Shown in pieces: positions 36,495-49,904 of a stretch of 64,000 nucleotides of DNA (its first letter is position 1; each line of letters opens with the position of its first letter). Below the pieces are notes generated by a model. The model was not told the origin of the DNA. It saw nothing but the letters and a program-made list of their open reading frames with translations, and searched no databases. Source of the stretch: Epiperipatus broadwayi (Eukaryota > Onychophora > Udeonychophora > Euonychophora > Peripatidae); NCBI GenBank assembly GCA_028023455.1, contig JAQFVV010006311.1, positions 2,960,147 through 3,024,146 on the forward strand, written 5' to 3'. A program made the position numbers and the translations under genes.

Positions 36495-38924
36495 TGTAAC
36501 AGTCAAAACATGTCTATCTCGCTAACACACTGCAGAATTTAAACCCGGGACATAGAACTCAACACTAGGAGAGTTATCTCCCAGAAATCCCAAGTTCGAA
36601 TCCAAAGTCCAAACTCCACAATGCCCTCTACGTGATAACACATCAGTATAATTTCATGCCGGTGCCGGTGATCAGGGAGAAAACAAAAGACTCTAAATCT
36701 AAAATAGCCCTAGGTTAATTTAACAATAACTTATAGATGTGCCAAAGATAAGTTTAATGTACTATGTAATTTATATTGCACCCCGAATAAATAGAGAAAA
36801 AAAAGAAATAAATTTATAAATAAGATTTTAATGATTTGATAATAAAATAATTTAGCGATATAAATTGGATAGTTATATAATAAACAAACAAGATGGCTGA
36901 TACCTCATACTTGGGTTCGTTTAGATAACGTGTCTAAAATATAGTGACACGGTAGGCATATGCGAGTCACGTAAAGTCTAACACAGAGTTTGAAATATTC
37001 TAAAATATTTATAATTTGAGATTTAAATGGAGATCAAGAGTCGCTCACTAAATGATTATAAGATCGAGCTACACTGGATGGATTTGAAATTCATTTGAAT
37101 AGAATTCTTTTAATAAGTAAAGGGAAATATATGGTGGTGCTAGCGAGTATATGCCGAGGAGGGGTGCAGTTTATGAGTATGCAACTTTAAAAGATGGCGA
37201 AAGGTCTTGGCATTTGATAGGCATTTCACCTTTTATTTGGGACATCTCTAGCCCACTCACAGCTCAAGCCTGGCCCGCACCCAGGAGCTTCGTAACTGTG
37301 GGGACATATGTGAAATAATTCCCATGTGCCATTTTAGCACAGGACTGGGAACCACGGAGTAAAATATGGGGGGAACGGATTTGAACGATGATGACCTTTG
37401 CCAACAGGATTCCAGCACCCATGCATATTTACTAGCAACACAGCTTAATTTTCATAAGAATTAATAAAACAAAGGGCAATTCATTAAGGAACAGAAATAG
37501 CTCGCTCTCGAATTTCATATTTGAATAGCCAGCAGACTCTCAACAAGACTTAAGATAAACAAATATTGATTTAACAAAATTTTATATGCAAAATATACTT
37601 TAAAACATATATGTAACAGATACTTTTAAATAGAAATGATGGAAGGGAGAAAATGCGTATTTGCGGTTTATAAACTAAGATGGCAACCACGCATCATTTA
37701 ACTTCCCTACGTAACTCGCATTAGTCTAAAGAAATTAATTATACATTTCATCATAACACATTGAAATTAGACATTTATAAATATAATAGAAAATCAACCC
37801 AAGCACAAGTTCAGCATGCATTAGAAAAACGTTTAAATAAATACATTTATAGAATATACAAAATTGTTAGCTATAGCTTGAAGTTTTCTGAGATCTCGGG
37901 TTGATTTTAATTACCTTGTTCTTTAACTGTGTCCGTGGGCATTTCCAAACTCTTAGCAAAGTTCTTAAGTAAAGTTATGAGTTTCTTTGATTCATGGTTC
38001 CGCAGCAGCAGTTATTAGATTTTAGGAGCAGCATTTCATTGGGCTGGTTCAATAGGAGTGGATGATACGGTGACAGGACATCAGATTTTGAATGACGGAT
38101 GGCTGAGGCACAGGATCCTGAGGAAAGACAACTATTGCCCCGTTACCCCGACTTTCTGAGGTTAAACTATTTTAAAACTGGATTTACTGTCACGATCAGG
38201 TAGGTTAATTAATAACTCTGTCTAATTATCAATTACAATCAATCAGCCCTATTTATATGCTCTCTCTGATTACAATCTTGCCCTGCGGTGATAAAATCCA
38301 TTCTTTAATTATTACACATTTGAGAAACACGGACTGCATTTTCTAATTAAAATCTGTTCGTAAACACTGTTTTATCTTATCAAATCTACTGGCGCCAATA
38401 TGATTAAAATTAGCTACTATTGTTCTTTCCCCACCCTCACTGACTTAAAGAAAATGGCATGTTTTTGAATAACATTTTATAACACTTTACATTTATCAAA
38501 CATTATTTCTGAATTTAATTTCCAGAAATATTTCTCAGTGATATTATTTCTTAAAGGCAAATAATTATAACGAAATAACATCACAAATAAATCGATTCAA
38601 AAACAACTTTTAAATAAAATATTTTGATAAATTTTAAATATTATCGCAGTATGTGTGTAGATGAGAATATGTGACCTACTTTATTGTACAAGCATATATA
38701 CGTAATATATATTCGACGGTTTGAAAATAAAACCGTTTAAAACAATTTTAATTATTATTAAACCCCGGGCACCCCATTATACATATAAATTTAGGGCGGG
38801 ATTTCGGTAAATATACCCAGTACACACACAATACGATGAAATTAGGGTTTTAAATAAGGCATGAGGGTAGGAAACAGGAAGGCAAGGTGAAACTAAGATT
38901 GGTAAGGCATATCTTACTGTTTCA
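36495..38924 (-). repeat. Left long terminal repeat (3' LTR of the element)
   Basis: A 2430-bp repeat matching 41172-43605 with roughly 40-50 single-base differences and a few small indels by eye, about 2%. It starts TGTAACAGTC and ends ACTGTTTCA, giving imperfect terminal TG...CA inverted ends. The interior gag is on the minus strand, so this is the downstream LTR. The adjoining interior reads AAGGGAATG on the minus strand, a short polypurine tract. Internally a GTTCGAATCC box (about 36594) resembles a tRNA B box. Confidence 0.88.
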
Positions 38925-39309
38925 CATTCCCTTAGTATGTAAAAAAAATTAAAAAAAAAAAAAGATTCTACACCCAGTGTTTACTAGTATTTTTGAATAT
39001 CAACACACAAAAAAAATTTGACAAGGGGCAATGAGATTTGATGACATACCCGAATCATATTTCAACATTATTCAACATTTTTCACTAGCAAAACATATAT
39101 ATATTTTGACGCAATTTTTTTTTTTGACTGTTCAAATTTAAATTAGAAATATATATATAAAAAAATTTTAAAAGTCTATACGAAAGTCCAAATTCAGCCG
39201 TAGATAAGTGTCCAAATTCAAGTTATTGTAAGATCAAAAATTTATGTAAGAGTGTCCAAGTTCGAGTCCTTTTTTTGTGGTGGTTTTTTTTTTATTTATA
39301 TATATTTTG

Positions 39310-39924
39310 CTATTCTGGGTCAGGTGGGTAGTGCCGATCTCTTGTACTCGGAGAATGTCCTCTTGGGTGGTACAGTCTCTTTTCTTTGTCTGGCAGTTCT
39401 TTGGCCCAAGGATTGAAGTCCAATGTCAGAAATTCTGCCATCTCCGCTGTGTTTTGAAATCTGCTTCTGGCCATCAGTTGTTGGATTGACAGAGGCATGT
39501 TCTGCTGGATGGTGTGGATAATGTGCGGATCAGAGAATGAGAAGATGGTGAGTGATCTCTGATGATTAACTTGTCAGATATAGAATTGTGTGTGTGTTTC
39601 TTTGATGCTCCCGTATTTTTCTCAGGATATGGTATTGAAGATGCCACTCTGGTGTTTCTCACTCCAGTAGTGTTTCAGTAAGGCCTTGCTATACTTGATG
39701 AAGTCTCCAGGTTTTTCTTTTATGATGCTCCACCAGTCCTTCGCATAGTCGTGTAAATGGTGGGTGGCGATAGCAATTTGTTCTTTTGGCTCCATCTCAG
39801 AGAATGTGAAAAAGTCTTTCAAGCTATCTATGTGCAAATGAGGGTTTTCCCCAACTTCCCCTTGGAATATCTTGATGTGGATGATCTTGGCCAACTGGGT
39901 TTGAATGCTTGGGTCAGGCATCAT
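39310..39924 (-). pseudogene. Retrotransposon gag-like protein, two in-frame stops
   Basis: From 39924 one minus-strand frame runs to 39310 with two internal stop codons. KIFQGEVGENPHLHIDSL, EQIAIATHHLHDYAKDWW and LLKHYWSEKH show the helical, Trp-containing pattern of Ty3/gypsy-type gag capsid domains, in which the protein would assemble the retroelement particle. After the stops, IQQLMARSRFQNTAEMAEFL continues the same frame. An upstream minus-strand frame at 40043-40234 (KEWSEFRELTMLIMDQIKQ) is coiled-coil-like and may be the N-terminal part. No zinc knuckle is seen. The stops suggest decay, though the LTRs are still about 98% alike. Confidence 0.6.
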
Positions 39925-41171
39925 GGTTCTACTGATTTTGGTGATCTCAGGGCTTTTAGTATTTTTTTCTTCATTGACTGGTAATGGAATTTTCGGGGTG
40001 GTTTTGTTTTGATCACACTCTTCCTCTTCTGTTGCTCCATTATTATTGTTTTGTTTTCAGAACTAACATTTCCAAATTTAATTTTGGAGTGATCCTCTCT
40101 TTTATTTCAATTTTCTGTTTGATTTGTTTGATTTGGTCCATTATGAGCATGGTCAGTTCTCTGAACTCACTCCATTCTTTTTTTGCTTCTTCCATTTTGG
40201 TTTTAGTATTTGAAACGTTGGCTATAAATGGCAATTCTGGATCACTAATTTTTGGTTATTATTATTTGGTAAGATATTTATTATTTTAAAGTCCTTTTAA
40301 CTAAACTTTTTTTCTTTATCAAACAATGGTGACTGGCTGTCTTCCACTCAGTCTCTGGCCTTTCCGTGCATCCTTGTTTTGTCCTGTACTGATTTCATTA
40401 TGCTGCTTCTTTGTGATTTTGGAAATATGAACAAAATATTATTATTTTATTATTCAGATTTCTTCTGCTGCTTGCTCAACTGTTTGGCGAAGCACTATTT
40501 AATTATTTACTAGACTCGGGTATCTCAATGGGTATCTCACTGTCATTTCCCCTTGTTCAATGATATCAGATAGATAGACTTACAAAAAATTATTATTATT
40601 TTTACAGAAACTTGTTTACATATATATACATAAAATGACCAAATCCAAAATTTTTTATACAGCTCTACATGTATGAACCAATCGGTTCATCATTGTTATT
40701 TTGAGGTGCAATGCCATTCTGTGGCAACATCTATATCATTAACCTCCCCCAGGGATATTTAACTTACTTATTTCATTTGACTCCGGACGTTCAATTAGAC
40801 AATCATATATTTTTATATTTTTACAAATCTTATTCGATACAAAACTATATATGTTGCACTATATTTTGAAATCATATTTAGTACAGTAATTAGCGCACAT
40901 ATATTTTTATAATACGACCAGAGCTGACAAAAGTTTACATATATATTGCTCGTGTCGTACTATATTAAACTGGAATCTCTAAGTGATTGTCTAAATGCCT
41001 GAGCCAAACAAAATACATATAATAATATCTTAAAATATGAATCACGATATTGAAAATAGTGAACTACAGGAAATGGGTAATTAAACGGACTAAATACTAT
41101 CAGGGTTTTGTGGGTGTTTAAATCGAAGCCTCATGTTGAAAAGCGCCATGGACCTGGAAAAAAAAATACTA

Positions 41172-43605
41172 TGTAACAGTCAAAACATGTCTATCTCGCT
41201 AACACACTGCAGAATTTAAACCCGGGACATAGAACTCAACACTAGGAGAGTTACCTCCCAGAAATCCCAAGTTCGAATCCAAAGTCCAAACTCCACAATG
41301 CCCTCTATGTGATAACACATTTGATGCTACTAATAGTATAATTTCATGCCGGTGCCAGTGATCAGGGAGAAAACAAAAGACTCTAAATCTAAAATAGCCC
41401 TAGGTTAATTTAACAATAACTTATAGATGTGCCAAAGATAAGTTTAATGTACTATGTAATTTATATTGCACCCCGAATAAATAAAGAAAAAAAAATTTAT
41501 AAATAAGATTTTAATGATTTGATAATAAAATAATTTAGCGATATAAATTGGACAGTTATATAATAAACAAACAAGATGGCTGATGACCTCGTACTTGGGT
41601 TCGTTTAGATAACGTGTCTAAAATATAGTGACACGGTAGGCATATGCGAGTCACGTAAAGTCTAACAGAGTTTGAAATATTCTAAAACATTTATAATTGG
41701 AGATTTAAATGGAGATCGAGAGTCGCTCGTGAAATGATTATAAGATCGAGCTACACTGGACGGATTTGAAATTCATTTGAATAGAATTCTTTTAATAAGT
41801 AAAGGGAAATACACGGTAGTGCTAGCGAGTATATGCTGAGGAGGGGTGCAGTTTATGAGTATGCAACTTTAAAAGATGGCGAAAGGTCTTGGCATTTGAT
41901 AGGCATTTCACCTTTTATTTGGGACATCTCTAGCCCACTCAGCTCAAGCCTGGCCCGCACCCAGGAGCTTCATAACTGTGGGGACATACGTGAAATAATT
42001 CCCATGTGCCATTTTAGCACAGGACTAGGAACCGCAGAGTAAAATATGGGGGGAATGGATTTGAACGATGATGACCTTTGCCAACAGGATTCCAGCACCC
42101 ATGCATATTTACTAGCAACACAGCTTAATTTTCATAAGAATTAATAAAACAAAGGGCAATTCATTAAGGAACAGAAATAGCTCGCTCTTGAATTTCATAT
42201 TTGAATAGCCAGCAGACTCTCAACAAGACTTAAGATAAACAAATATTGATTTAACAAAATTTTATATGCAAAATATACTTTAAAACATATATGTAACAGA
42301 TACTTTTAAATAGAAATGATGGAAGGGAGAAAATGCGTATTTGCGGTTTATAAACTAAGATGGCAACCACGCATCATTTAACTTCCCTACGTAACTCGCA
42401 TTAGTCTAAAGAAATTAATTATACATTTCATCATAACACATTGAAATTAGACATTTATAAATATAATAGAAAATCAACCCAAGCACAAGTTCAGCATGCA
42501 TTAGAAAAACGTTTAAATAAATACATTTATAGAATATACAAAATTGTTAGCTATAGCTTGAAGTTTTCCGAGATCTCGGGTTGATTTTAATTACCTTGTT
42601 CTTTTAACTGTGTCCATGGGCATTTCCAAACTTGTAGCAAAGTTCTTAAGTAAAGTTATGAGTTTCTTTGATTCATGGTTCCGCAGCAGCAGTTATTAGA
42701 TTTTAGGAGCAGCATTTCATTGGGCTGGTTCAATAGGAGTGGATGATACAGTGACAGGACATCAGATTTTGAATGACGGATGGCTGAGGCACAGGATCCC
42801 GAGGAAAGACAACTATTGCCCCGTTACCCCGACATTCTGAGGTTAAACTATTTTAAAACTGGATTTACTGTCACGATCAGGTAGGTTAATTAATAACTCT
42901 GTCTAATTATCAATTACAATCAATCAGCCCTATTTATATGCTCTCTCTGATTACAATCTTGCCCTGCGGTGATAAAATCCATTCTTTAATTATTACACAT
43001 TTGAGAAACACGGACTGCATTTTCTAATTAAAATCTGTTCGTAAACACTGTTTTATCTTATCAAATCTACTGGCGCCAATATGATTAAAATTAGCTACTA
43101 TTGTTCTTTCCCCACCCTCACTGACTTAAAGAAAATGGCATGTTTTTGAATAACATTTTATAACACTTTACATTTATCAAACACTATTTCTGAATTTAAT
43201 TTCCAGAAATATTTCTCAGTGATATTATTTCTTAAAGGCAAATAATTATAACGAAATAACATCACAAATAAATCGATTCAAAAACAACTTTTAAATAAAA
43301 TATTTTGATAAATTTTAAATATTATCGCAGTATGTGTGTAGATGAGAATATGTGACCTACTTTATTGTACAAGCATATATATGTAATATATACTCGACGG
43401 TTTGAAAATAAAACCGTTTAAAAACAATTTTAATTATTATTAAACCCCGGGCACCCCATTATACATATAAATTTAGGCAGGATTTCAGTAAATATACCCA
43501 GTACACACCCAATACGATGAAATTAGGGTTTTAAATAAGGCATGAGGATAGGAAACAGGTAGGCAAGGTGAAACTAAGATTGGTAAGGCATATCTTACTG
43601 TTTCA
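41172..43605 (-). repeat. Right long terminal repeat (5' LTR of the element)
   Basis: A 2434-bp partner of the repeat at 36495-38924, with the same ends. It has a 13-bp extra segment near 41321 and small indels relative to the other copy. As the gag frame points leftwards, this copy would carry the promoter. The reading frame at 41833-42042 lies within LTR sequence and is not thought to be a gene. Confidence 0.88.
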
Positions 43606-43751
43606 ATATATACCGATGAACATGTTCAGTTGGGAAAATACAAATATTGTATCGAGAGGAAAAGGTACGAAGAAAAAAATTGAAAGAAGCTGCTCACACG
43701 ATTATGGTGAATAACCCCATAATTCAACCTACTAATCAACTTTGCTCTTAG
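43606..43751 (+). pseudogene. Penelope-like element, C-terminal piece after the LTR insertion
   Basis: Continues the Penelope-like protein interrupted at 36494. TDEHVQLGKYKYCIERKRYE, then after a frameshift LKEAAHTIMVNNPIIQPTNQ and a stop at 43749. This matches the family's C-terminal pattern of a basic segment followed by (I/L)KEAxHI and NNxIxxP. The join across the LTR element is supported by the ATAT duplication. Confidence 0.75.
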
Positions 43752-45107
43752 AAAAAGGTGAAGAAATCAGGAGGAACCTTATAGATAAATATATGAAATT
43801 TCTATTGGCAGGATGGCTCGGTTAGAGTATTATCTTAAAATTCAATATTTAAAAATGTTAGTATTGTCATTGGTCAGGCCAGAAATACATGAAGAAGAGA
43901 GGAGAATAATATCTCTGAAAACATTGTGTGCATATACAAATTTTTTCTGAAGACTTTTAACTCAATATTAGATGATGGAAATAGTCCAACAAAGTAGTTT
44001 AAAATTTAGTCTGGAGACAAATAATTTTAACAATATTTTAAATATTTACAATAGTCATTTGAAAGAAAAAAAAATTAGGAACATTAACTTTTATTATTTA
44101 TTTTCAAATAAAAACGTGCTTTCAAAATTGACTATTGATATAAAAATATAAAGAAAACAATCTTTGATGTATCTCCATTAAGTTTTAAAAAGTTTCTTTT
44201 GAATATTTAATGATTTCAGGCATATTTATTTTATGTATTCAAATATTTGTCTTTGCTTTTTTGATCAGGATAATATTAACCTCTACATGATTTTAAAGCT
44301 GTTTTTGAAACTAAATATTTATTTTATAAAATACTAATCACAAAGATTTCATTTACTATTTTCATTATTTTCTATAGAATTAAAATGATTTTGTATATAC
44401 TTATAAATTTATATTTTATTACCAAATTTATGTTAATATTATAAAAGGCATTAGAATTTTCACCTTTTCATTGGTTAATTTATGGGAGTTCACTAATCAG
44501 TCAGTTTCATATATTTTCTTGAACCTAAAATACTTGGAAATGTAATAGGCAAAGATATGTATGTATAGTTTATCACCTGACTTAATCAAAAGTCAGCAAT
44601 ATTTTGCTGAGACATCCTCTATAAATAAGAATTACACATTTACTGATCAACATAAGACACATATTGATATGTAAGTTTCCTGATATCTGATTTCCTATTT
44701 CAGAATAGATTATAATAGGCAGACTACATAAAAGTTTACTGTTATATAAATTAATAAGAAAACATATGACCATTTTTATAAGTATCCAGGATTATTAACT
44801 GGCATATAATATTGGCAATCCTCACTTGAAATATAAATAAGTTAGGAATGTTGCTTTTCCAATAAGGTTATTATTACATAATTTGGCCTTTGAAAATGAT
44901 CGTGAAATAAAAGAATGAATATTCGTAGGAGTCAACCAAATGTCACATTTATTATTAAAAAAATATATAAATGATATCTTAATGCATTTTTAATATCTTA
45001 TAAATTTTTTAGTTATGATATAATAAAGCAATATATATTTAAAATTATATTCCACAAAAATGAAGAGGCAATTAATATAATTATGGTGTTATATATATAT
45101 TGGTTGC
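43752..45107. other. AT-rich intergenic sequence
   Basis: Nothing assigned. Confidence 0.45.
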
Positions 45108-47260
45108 AGAAAGGAAGTTTGCTGTTAAATGAAAGGAGATCCTTTGATATGATTTTGAAAGCAGAGCAAATTTTTAATGTTCGTTCCAAATGTTATGTTA
45201 CTGTAATTGTTATTACAATATGATTATTCATATAATAAACAAATATGTATGGCTTGATCATCAACATGCATCAACCACCAATGTGAGTTTATTGACCTTC
45301 ATCCTCTGGATTTAAGATAAAAAAAACACGTTTTTTTTTCATTTCCTGATATTTTTTTTTAACTGGCAAGATGAATGTGGATGGGTGTGTGAATAATCTC
45401 TTTCTAAATATTAATAATCATGATAAAGAAAACTAAATTATGCCCCAATTCTCTATTTATGGACCCCAGGTTGCCATTCAATGATAACTTAATTAGATAC
45501 TTACATCTGCAGATAACTTTCAAGTGAGGCAGATTGCTTAAATTGAAAAAAGAACTATCAATACTAAATAAGATATTGTTAGGCTTTGTGAAGTTAGAAA
45601 AAAAATTGAAGTCGCAATTGATTTAATAACTGAACATTTACTTTATTATAAAGATACAAATACTGAAAGCATAAAAGGAATGGATTTTTTACCAATAAAA
45701 AGTGAAAGAACAACACTGGAGACTAATGTTATATCAGACAGAGTGATGAGATTAGTCATTCAACTTAATAGAAAATACCAAATACAGATAATTCTGCTTT
45801 ATGCCACAATAAGTTCTCATTGTGATTAAAAGTAGAGGATTTTTATATGGAAATATAAATGACTTTTGATCAGATCAAAAAAGATTTTCAAATTTTCATG
45901 GAAGTCTTTAAGGCTAGAAATAGTAAATGATTGAAAGATAAAAATGTTGTAGGCAAATTTGGTTATGGTAATAAAAATGGGAGAAGACACTTATTTGTAG
46001 CATTCTCAGTAAAAGAAAAACTATATATTTTGATTTTTCTATTTCAAAAATATGTAAAATAGAAATGGGCATAAAATCAGCTAAATCAAAGTATAGCAGA
46101 ATAAGATTGTAATTTGACTTACAAAAAAATACGTATTTCAAGATTGTAATTTTTTTGATAGTTTTAACATAGGAAGCAATATGTAAAATACGTTTTAATA
46201 CAAAACTAGAAAGACAATTATTAAGAAAAACGATATTAACATTTGTTATTACTAATCTTCTGAAACATGCCAATAAATTTAAATTACAATCTGCAGATTG
46301 TTTAAAATATTAACAGATATTGAAGATGGTACAAACTTGAGTGAAATCAGAAAATTAATTCATTATTAAAAACTGCAAAAAAGATAATCTATAAAAAAAA
46401 TAGCAATTTATGAGTAATGTTTTTAATGAAACAATTTAAAAAAAAAAAATTTCTAAAATGATCCATTAAATACAATTGAATATCTAGAATTTGTAAAATA
46501 GTATACAAAAAGAGTCAAAAACAATATAAAAAATATAATTGTGAATTGGAAAGAAATGGTATAGAAGAAAGGAAATATTTTAAAAGTGTAAAACAGTATC
46601 TTAATATTGATAGAAAATATTTCTAACAAAAAAATAATGGAATTATTATCAAAAAGAGAGATACAATATGTGGAAGAATTACTTAATAATAAATAGCAAG
46701 GAAACAAAGTATTGTCTATAGTTACTACATTGTCTGAATTGCATAGCATTTTAAATAAAGGAATAAGATATGCAATGAAAATCTATAAAAAAGGTAAAAG
46801 CTTCAAGAAATGGTAAAATTATAATTGATACCTTAAGAAATTTGTTGACAAAAATATATACCAAATGTCTAAATGATAAAGATGCATTAGATAATTACAT
46901 GAACACAGTAATATTGATATTTAAAAGAGATGATAAAGAAAATATTAGAAATTATAGACCTATCAGATTTTTATCAATTCTACCGAAATCTTAATTAAAA
47001 CAATTACTTATTTATATCAAACTGTGCATTCTAATTAACCAAAAGAATGACATGAATTTAAGTATTTTTTGCACAATGGATTACTTACAAATATGAAAAG
47101 TTATAGAAAAGTCCAATGAATATGAGTTTTCTATCATATTTTGAATTAATAGATTTTCAAAAAAGCATTTGATTCTATATGATGATTAAAGCATTGGATC
47201 ATCAAGATATAAATTCAGAATATTTTCTTATTCAGTAAAATATTTATAAATATATAAGAA
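45108..47260 (+). pseudogene. RTE LINE, second and strongly decayed copy
   Basis: The start shares the leader GCAGAAAGGAAGTTTGCTGT with the copy whose 5' end is at 32617. Coding resemblance follows in several frames: DRVMRLVIQLNRKYQIQII (about 45740), EDFYMEIQMTFDQIKKDF (about 45836), NIRNYRPIRFLSIL (about 46938) and a remnant of the KKAFDSI motif (about 47157). The same motifs occur in order in the minus-strand copy at 29411-32287, so these are one family. Many stops and deletions show it is older. It fades after about 47260 without a recognisable 3' tail. Confidence 0.8.
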
Positions 47261-47857
47261 CAATTATTACTTGTTGATTTAACATTGAGAAGATTATATG
47301 TTAGGATAGTTCCATATCCCCCAAACTTTTTATGATAATTCTACCCTAACCCTAAATCTATAACATATGGACAGTTAATGTATTAAACTGGATACTAAAA
47401 AAGTGCAAATGATTTTAAGATACCACCTATGAGATGGGTAGAAATTAAAAAATTAGCTGGCACTCTGTTTTTTATTGTCTTATGCAATTATATAACATTA
47501 TAGTAATTGTAAAACAAGGATATTCATCAAAGTCTCTAAATGACTAATAAAGATACTGCCATTATCTACCAAGTTGTGTGTGTGGTAAAAATTGATCTGC
47601 ATGAAATATATTGCCTACTTCAGGATGCTGAATACCAAAGAAAATTTACAACATTAAAGTAAATGTTTACAAAAAGGGGAAAGTAATAATTATTTTTATT
47701 GTGGATATTTTTCTGTCTCATAAAAATTTGATATCATACTATTTTATATATGTTCATAATTAAGGTTTTATAGTTAACGGTTGTTTGACCACATTTCTTC
47801 CATATTGTGCTACTTGGTGATTCGTGGATGACTTGGCACATATCCATAGTACCTGTT

Positions 47858-48265
47858 GGTAAACATGAATTTGCCAAGTCACAGCACCAGAGTGTTTCTT
47901 GTCAAATTATTTAAAAATTTGTCATGAAATATCAAATACATAGTGGTATAAAATTATATTATAAAAAAATAGTTAAATATCTGATAAACAATAATTTATT
48001 AAAATAATAACATATTTATCCTACTAACATTCATAATTACTGTCGTAGTTTTTGGACTGACACGAATTTTATTGCTTATATAAGCAAAAACTACATTGGA
48101 CAATGATTATGAATGTTGGTAGGATAAGTATGTTGTTATTATTTTAATAAATTATTTTTTATAATATAATTTTATGCCGCCGTGTATTTGATATTTCATG
48201 ACAAATTTTTTAATAATTTGAAAGAAACACTCTGGTGTTGTGACCTGGCAAATTTATGTTTACCA
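47858..48265. repeat. MITE-like hairpin repeat
   Basis: Arms 47858-48053 and 48086-48265 are diverged reverse complements (shared CACCAGAGTGTTTCTT, TTTGTCATGAAATATCAAAT and AACATTCATAAT) with a loop of about 30 bases. No coding capacity and no hammerhead core. Confidence 0.7.
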
Positions 48266-49437
48266 TTATATATATATATTCTAATCTATAAGAAAGAAAT
48301 TATCTAGTTTCTTTACAAAAGAGAATAAAAGTAAGTATATAATTCTAGAGAGTATAATGGTGATTGGTTAAAGTAAACGATTTACATATACAGAAATAAG
48401 AGTAAGAATCGCTATTATATTTATCAAAAACAATATAATTAAAATGTTTAAATATAAGATTATATAATTCAAACACATATATAACTGCATACATAAAAGA
48501 CATATTATGATTTAAGTTAAGACAAAAGTGAAAAATGCAAGTAAAATTTAAAATTATCGGTAATTGAAAGTGTGTGGTGACATATAGTAAGATGATATGG
48601 CAATGGAAAGATGGTCAATCAAAAGTATGTCTTTCTAGGTTTCCATTTTTATGGTACTTTTCCTGAGGGTGGTTATTCGCAGGCATTGGTCAGGGAATCT
48701 TCCCAGGTTCTCTGACTGGTTTTCATTGCTTCGACTCTGATCCAAGGATGGACGAGAGTGGGGAGAAGTTCTCTACTTACGCATTTCTATGGTACAGTAC
48801 ATTTCCAAGTTTTCTTATATATATATATATAACATGAACAAGGATGATGGTTTGAAGTACTATGTTGCGGGAATATCTTCTCGAGGAGCTTCAGCAAAAA
48901 TATTTCTTCAACAAATTTGTCAGCAAAAAGATTTCTTCAATAAGAGTGGAATAGCTTCAACAGGTATAAGAGAGAGAACAAAAGAAAACTTCCCTATTTA
49001 TACCCTTTTTAATTGCTTTTTGCATTCCATGTACTAATTAGTAAAAACCAATGCCTATTGTTTATTTCCCCCTGATGTCTTAATTTTAATTCTTATTCAA
49101 TGGATTTTACCGATTGAATTTACATTCTTGAGCTACCTTTTTATTTTGATTGCTTTACAGATTAAAATTCTTTCTGAATGGATTTTATACATTTTTATCT
49201 GTCAATGCAATCTTTTATTTATACACGACAATCATAATTTATACAAACGTATTTTAATAAGACTAAAAATAACATTTGAACCATTCTAACTTTCTTTTCA
49301 TTGCCTTTTAAATAATTTTAATCTACAACTTATTTTCTGCTATATGACTATTTAGATCATTTGGTAACTTAGGGTCTTTGGCTAGTCCACAGTGAATGGT
49401 GATGTCAGCATATATATAACTATATATTAAAAAAAAT
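48266..49437. other. Spacer with GC-richer patch at 48640-48780
   Basis: The patch (CTGAGGGTGGTTATTCGC, GATGGACGAGAGTGGGGAG) and the 48789-49037 frame with MNKDDGLKYYVAG have different base composition from the flanks and may be part of an unrecognised repeat. No gene call is justified. Confidence 0.3.
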
Positions 49438-49516
49438 CAGTATGACCTAATTTAATAAAGCTTGTGTTTACAAATGTTATAGAGCTCACAAAACAAACTC
49501 GCAACAAGCTTTCTAG

Positions 49517-49577
49517 AATACCCCCAACCTCAGACCCGTTTCTGCTACTGGTGTCCTCAGTGAGGTGCTAGGATATT
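49517..49577 (-). ncRNA. Hammerhead ribozyme, dimer unit 2
   Basis: Minus strand: outer stem I AATATCCT/GGGGTATT (8 bp with wobble), AGC/TG internal loop, inner stem ACCTCA/TGAGGT, core CTGAGGA (consensus CUGANGA), GAAAC, GTC. Stem II (CACCAGTAGCA) is imperfect here, with a mismatched closing pair. Confidence 0.75.
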
Positions 49578-49904
49578 CAAGCATTAGATTAAAAATACCA
49601 TGACAAGCCCAGCACTTTATCTATGTATAAAACTATTAAGTAGAAACTCTGAAATTTTCAGATATCCATATGTCTTTCAATCCAGCTATCTAACATAAAT
49701 AGTCATATGGGACTGAACTAAGTTCAGATACACCATATATTAATAGCTTTATCAATATAAAATCTCCAAAGCCATCATAGCAAAAAATAAAATTACAAAA
49801 AAAAAAAAATCAAGTCAGATGTCACATGACCTAATTTAATAAAACTTGAGTTTACAAATGTTATATATAGAGTTTGCAAGACAAACTCTTAACAAGCTTT
49901 GTAG

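Larger units (their letters stand above)
36495..43605 (-). mobile_element. LTR retrotransposon with 2.4-kb LTRs, gag-only interior
   Basis: Two direct repeats of about 2.43 kb flank 2247 bp of interior. ATAT borders both outer ends (36491-36494 and 43606-43609), a plausible 4-bp target-site duplication. The insertion interrupts the Penelope-like gene, whose reading resumes on the far side, which confirms the outer boundaries. The interior has a gag-like frame but no protease, RT, RNase H or integrase. Its size could not hold a full pol, so the element is a non-autonomous derivative needing proteins from a relative. A possible primer-binding site, TGGCGCTTTTCAAC on the minus strand at 41135-41148, lies about 23 nt inside the upstream LTR. 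Confidence 0.85.

Noticed and set aside
41833-42042. 69-codon frame in the right LTR
   Set aside because: The matching stretch of the left LTR differs by small indels that break the frame, so it is not a conserved gene.
47341-47357. Telomere-like CCCTAACCCTAA
   Set aside because: Only two repeat units in an AT-rich setting. Not an interstitial telomere array.
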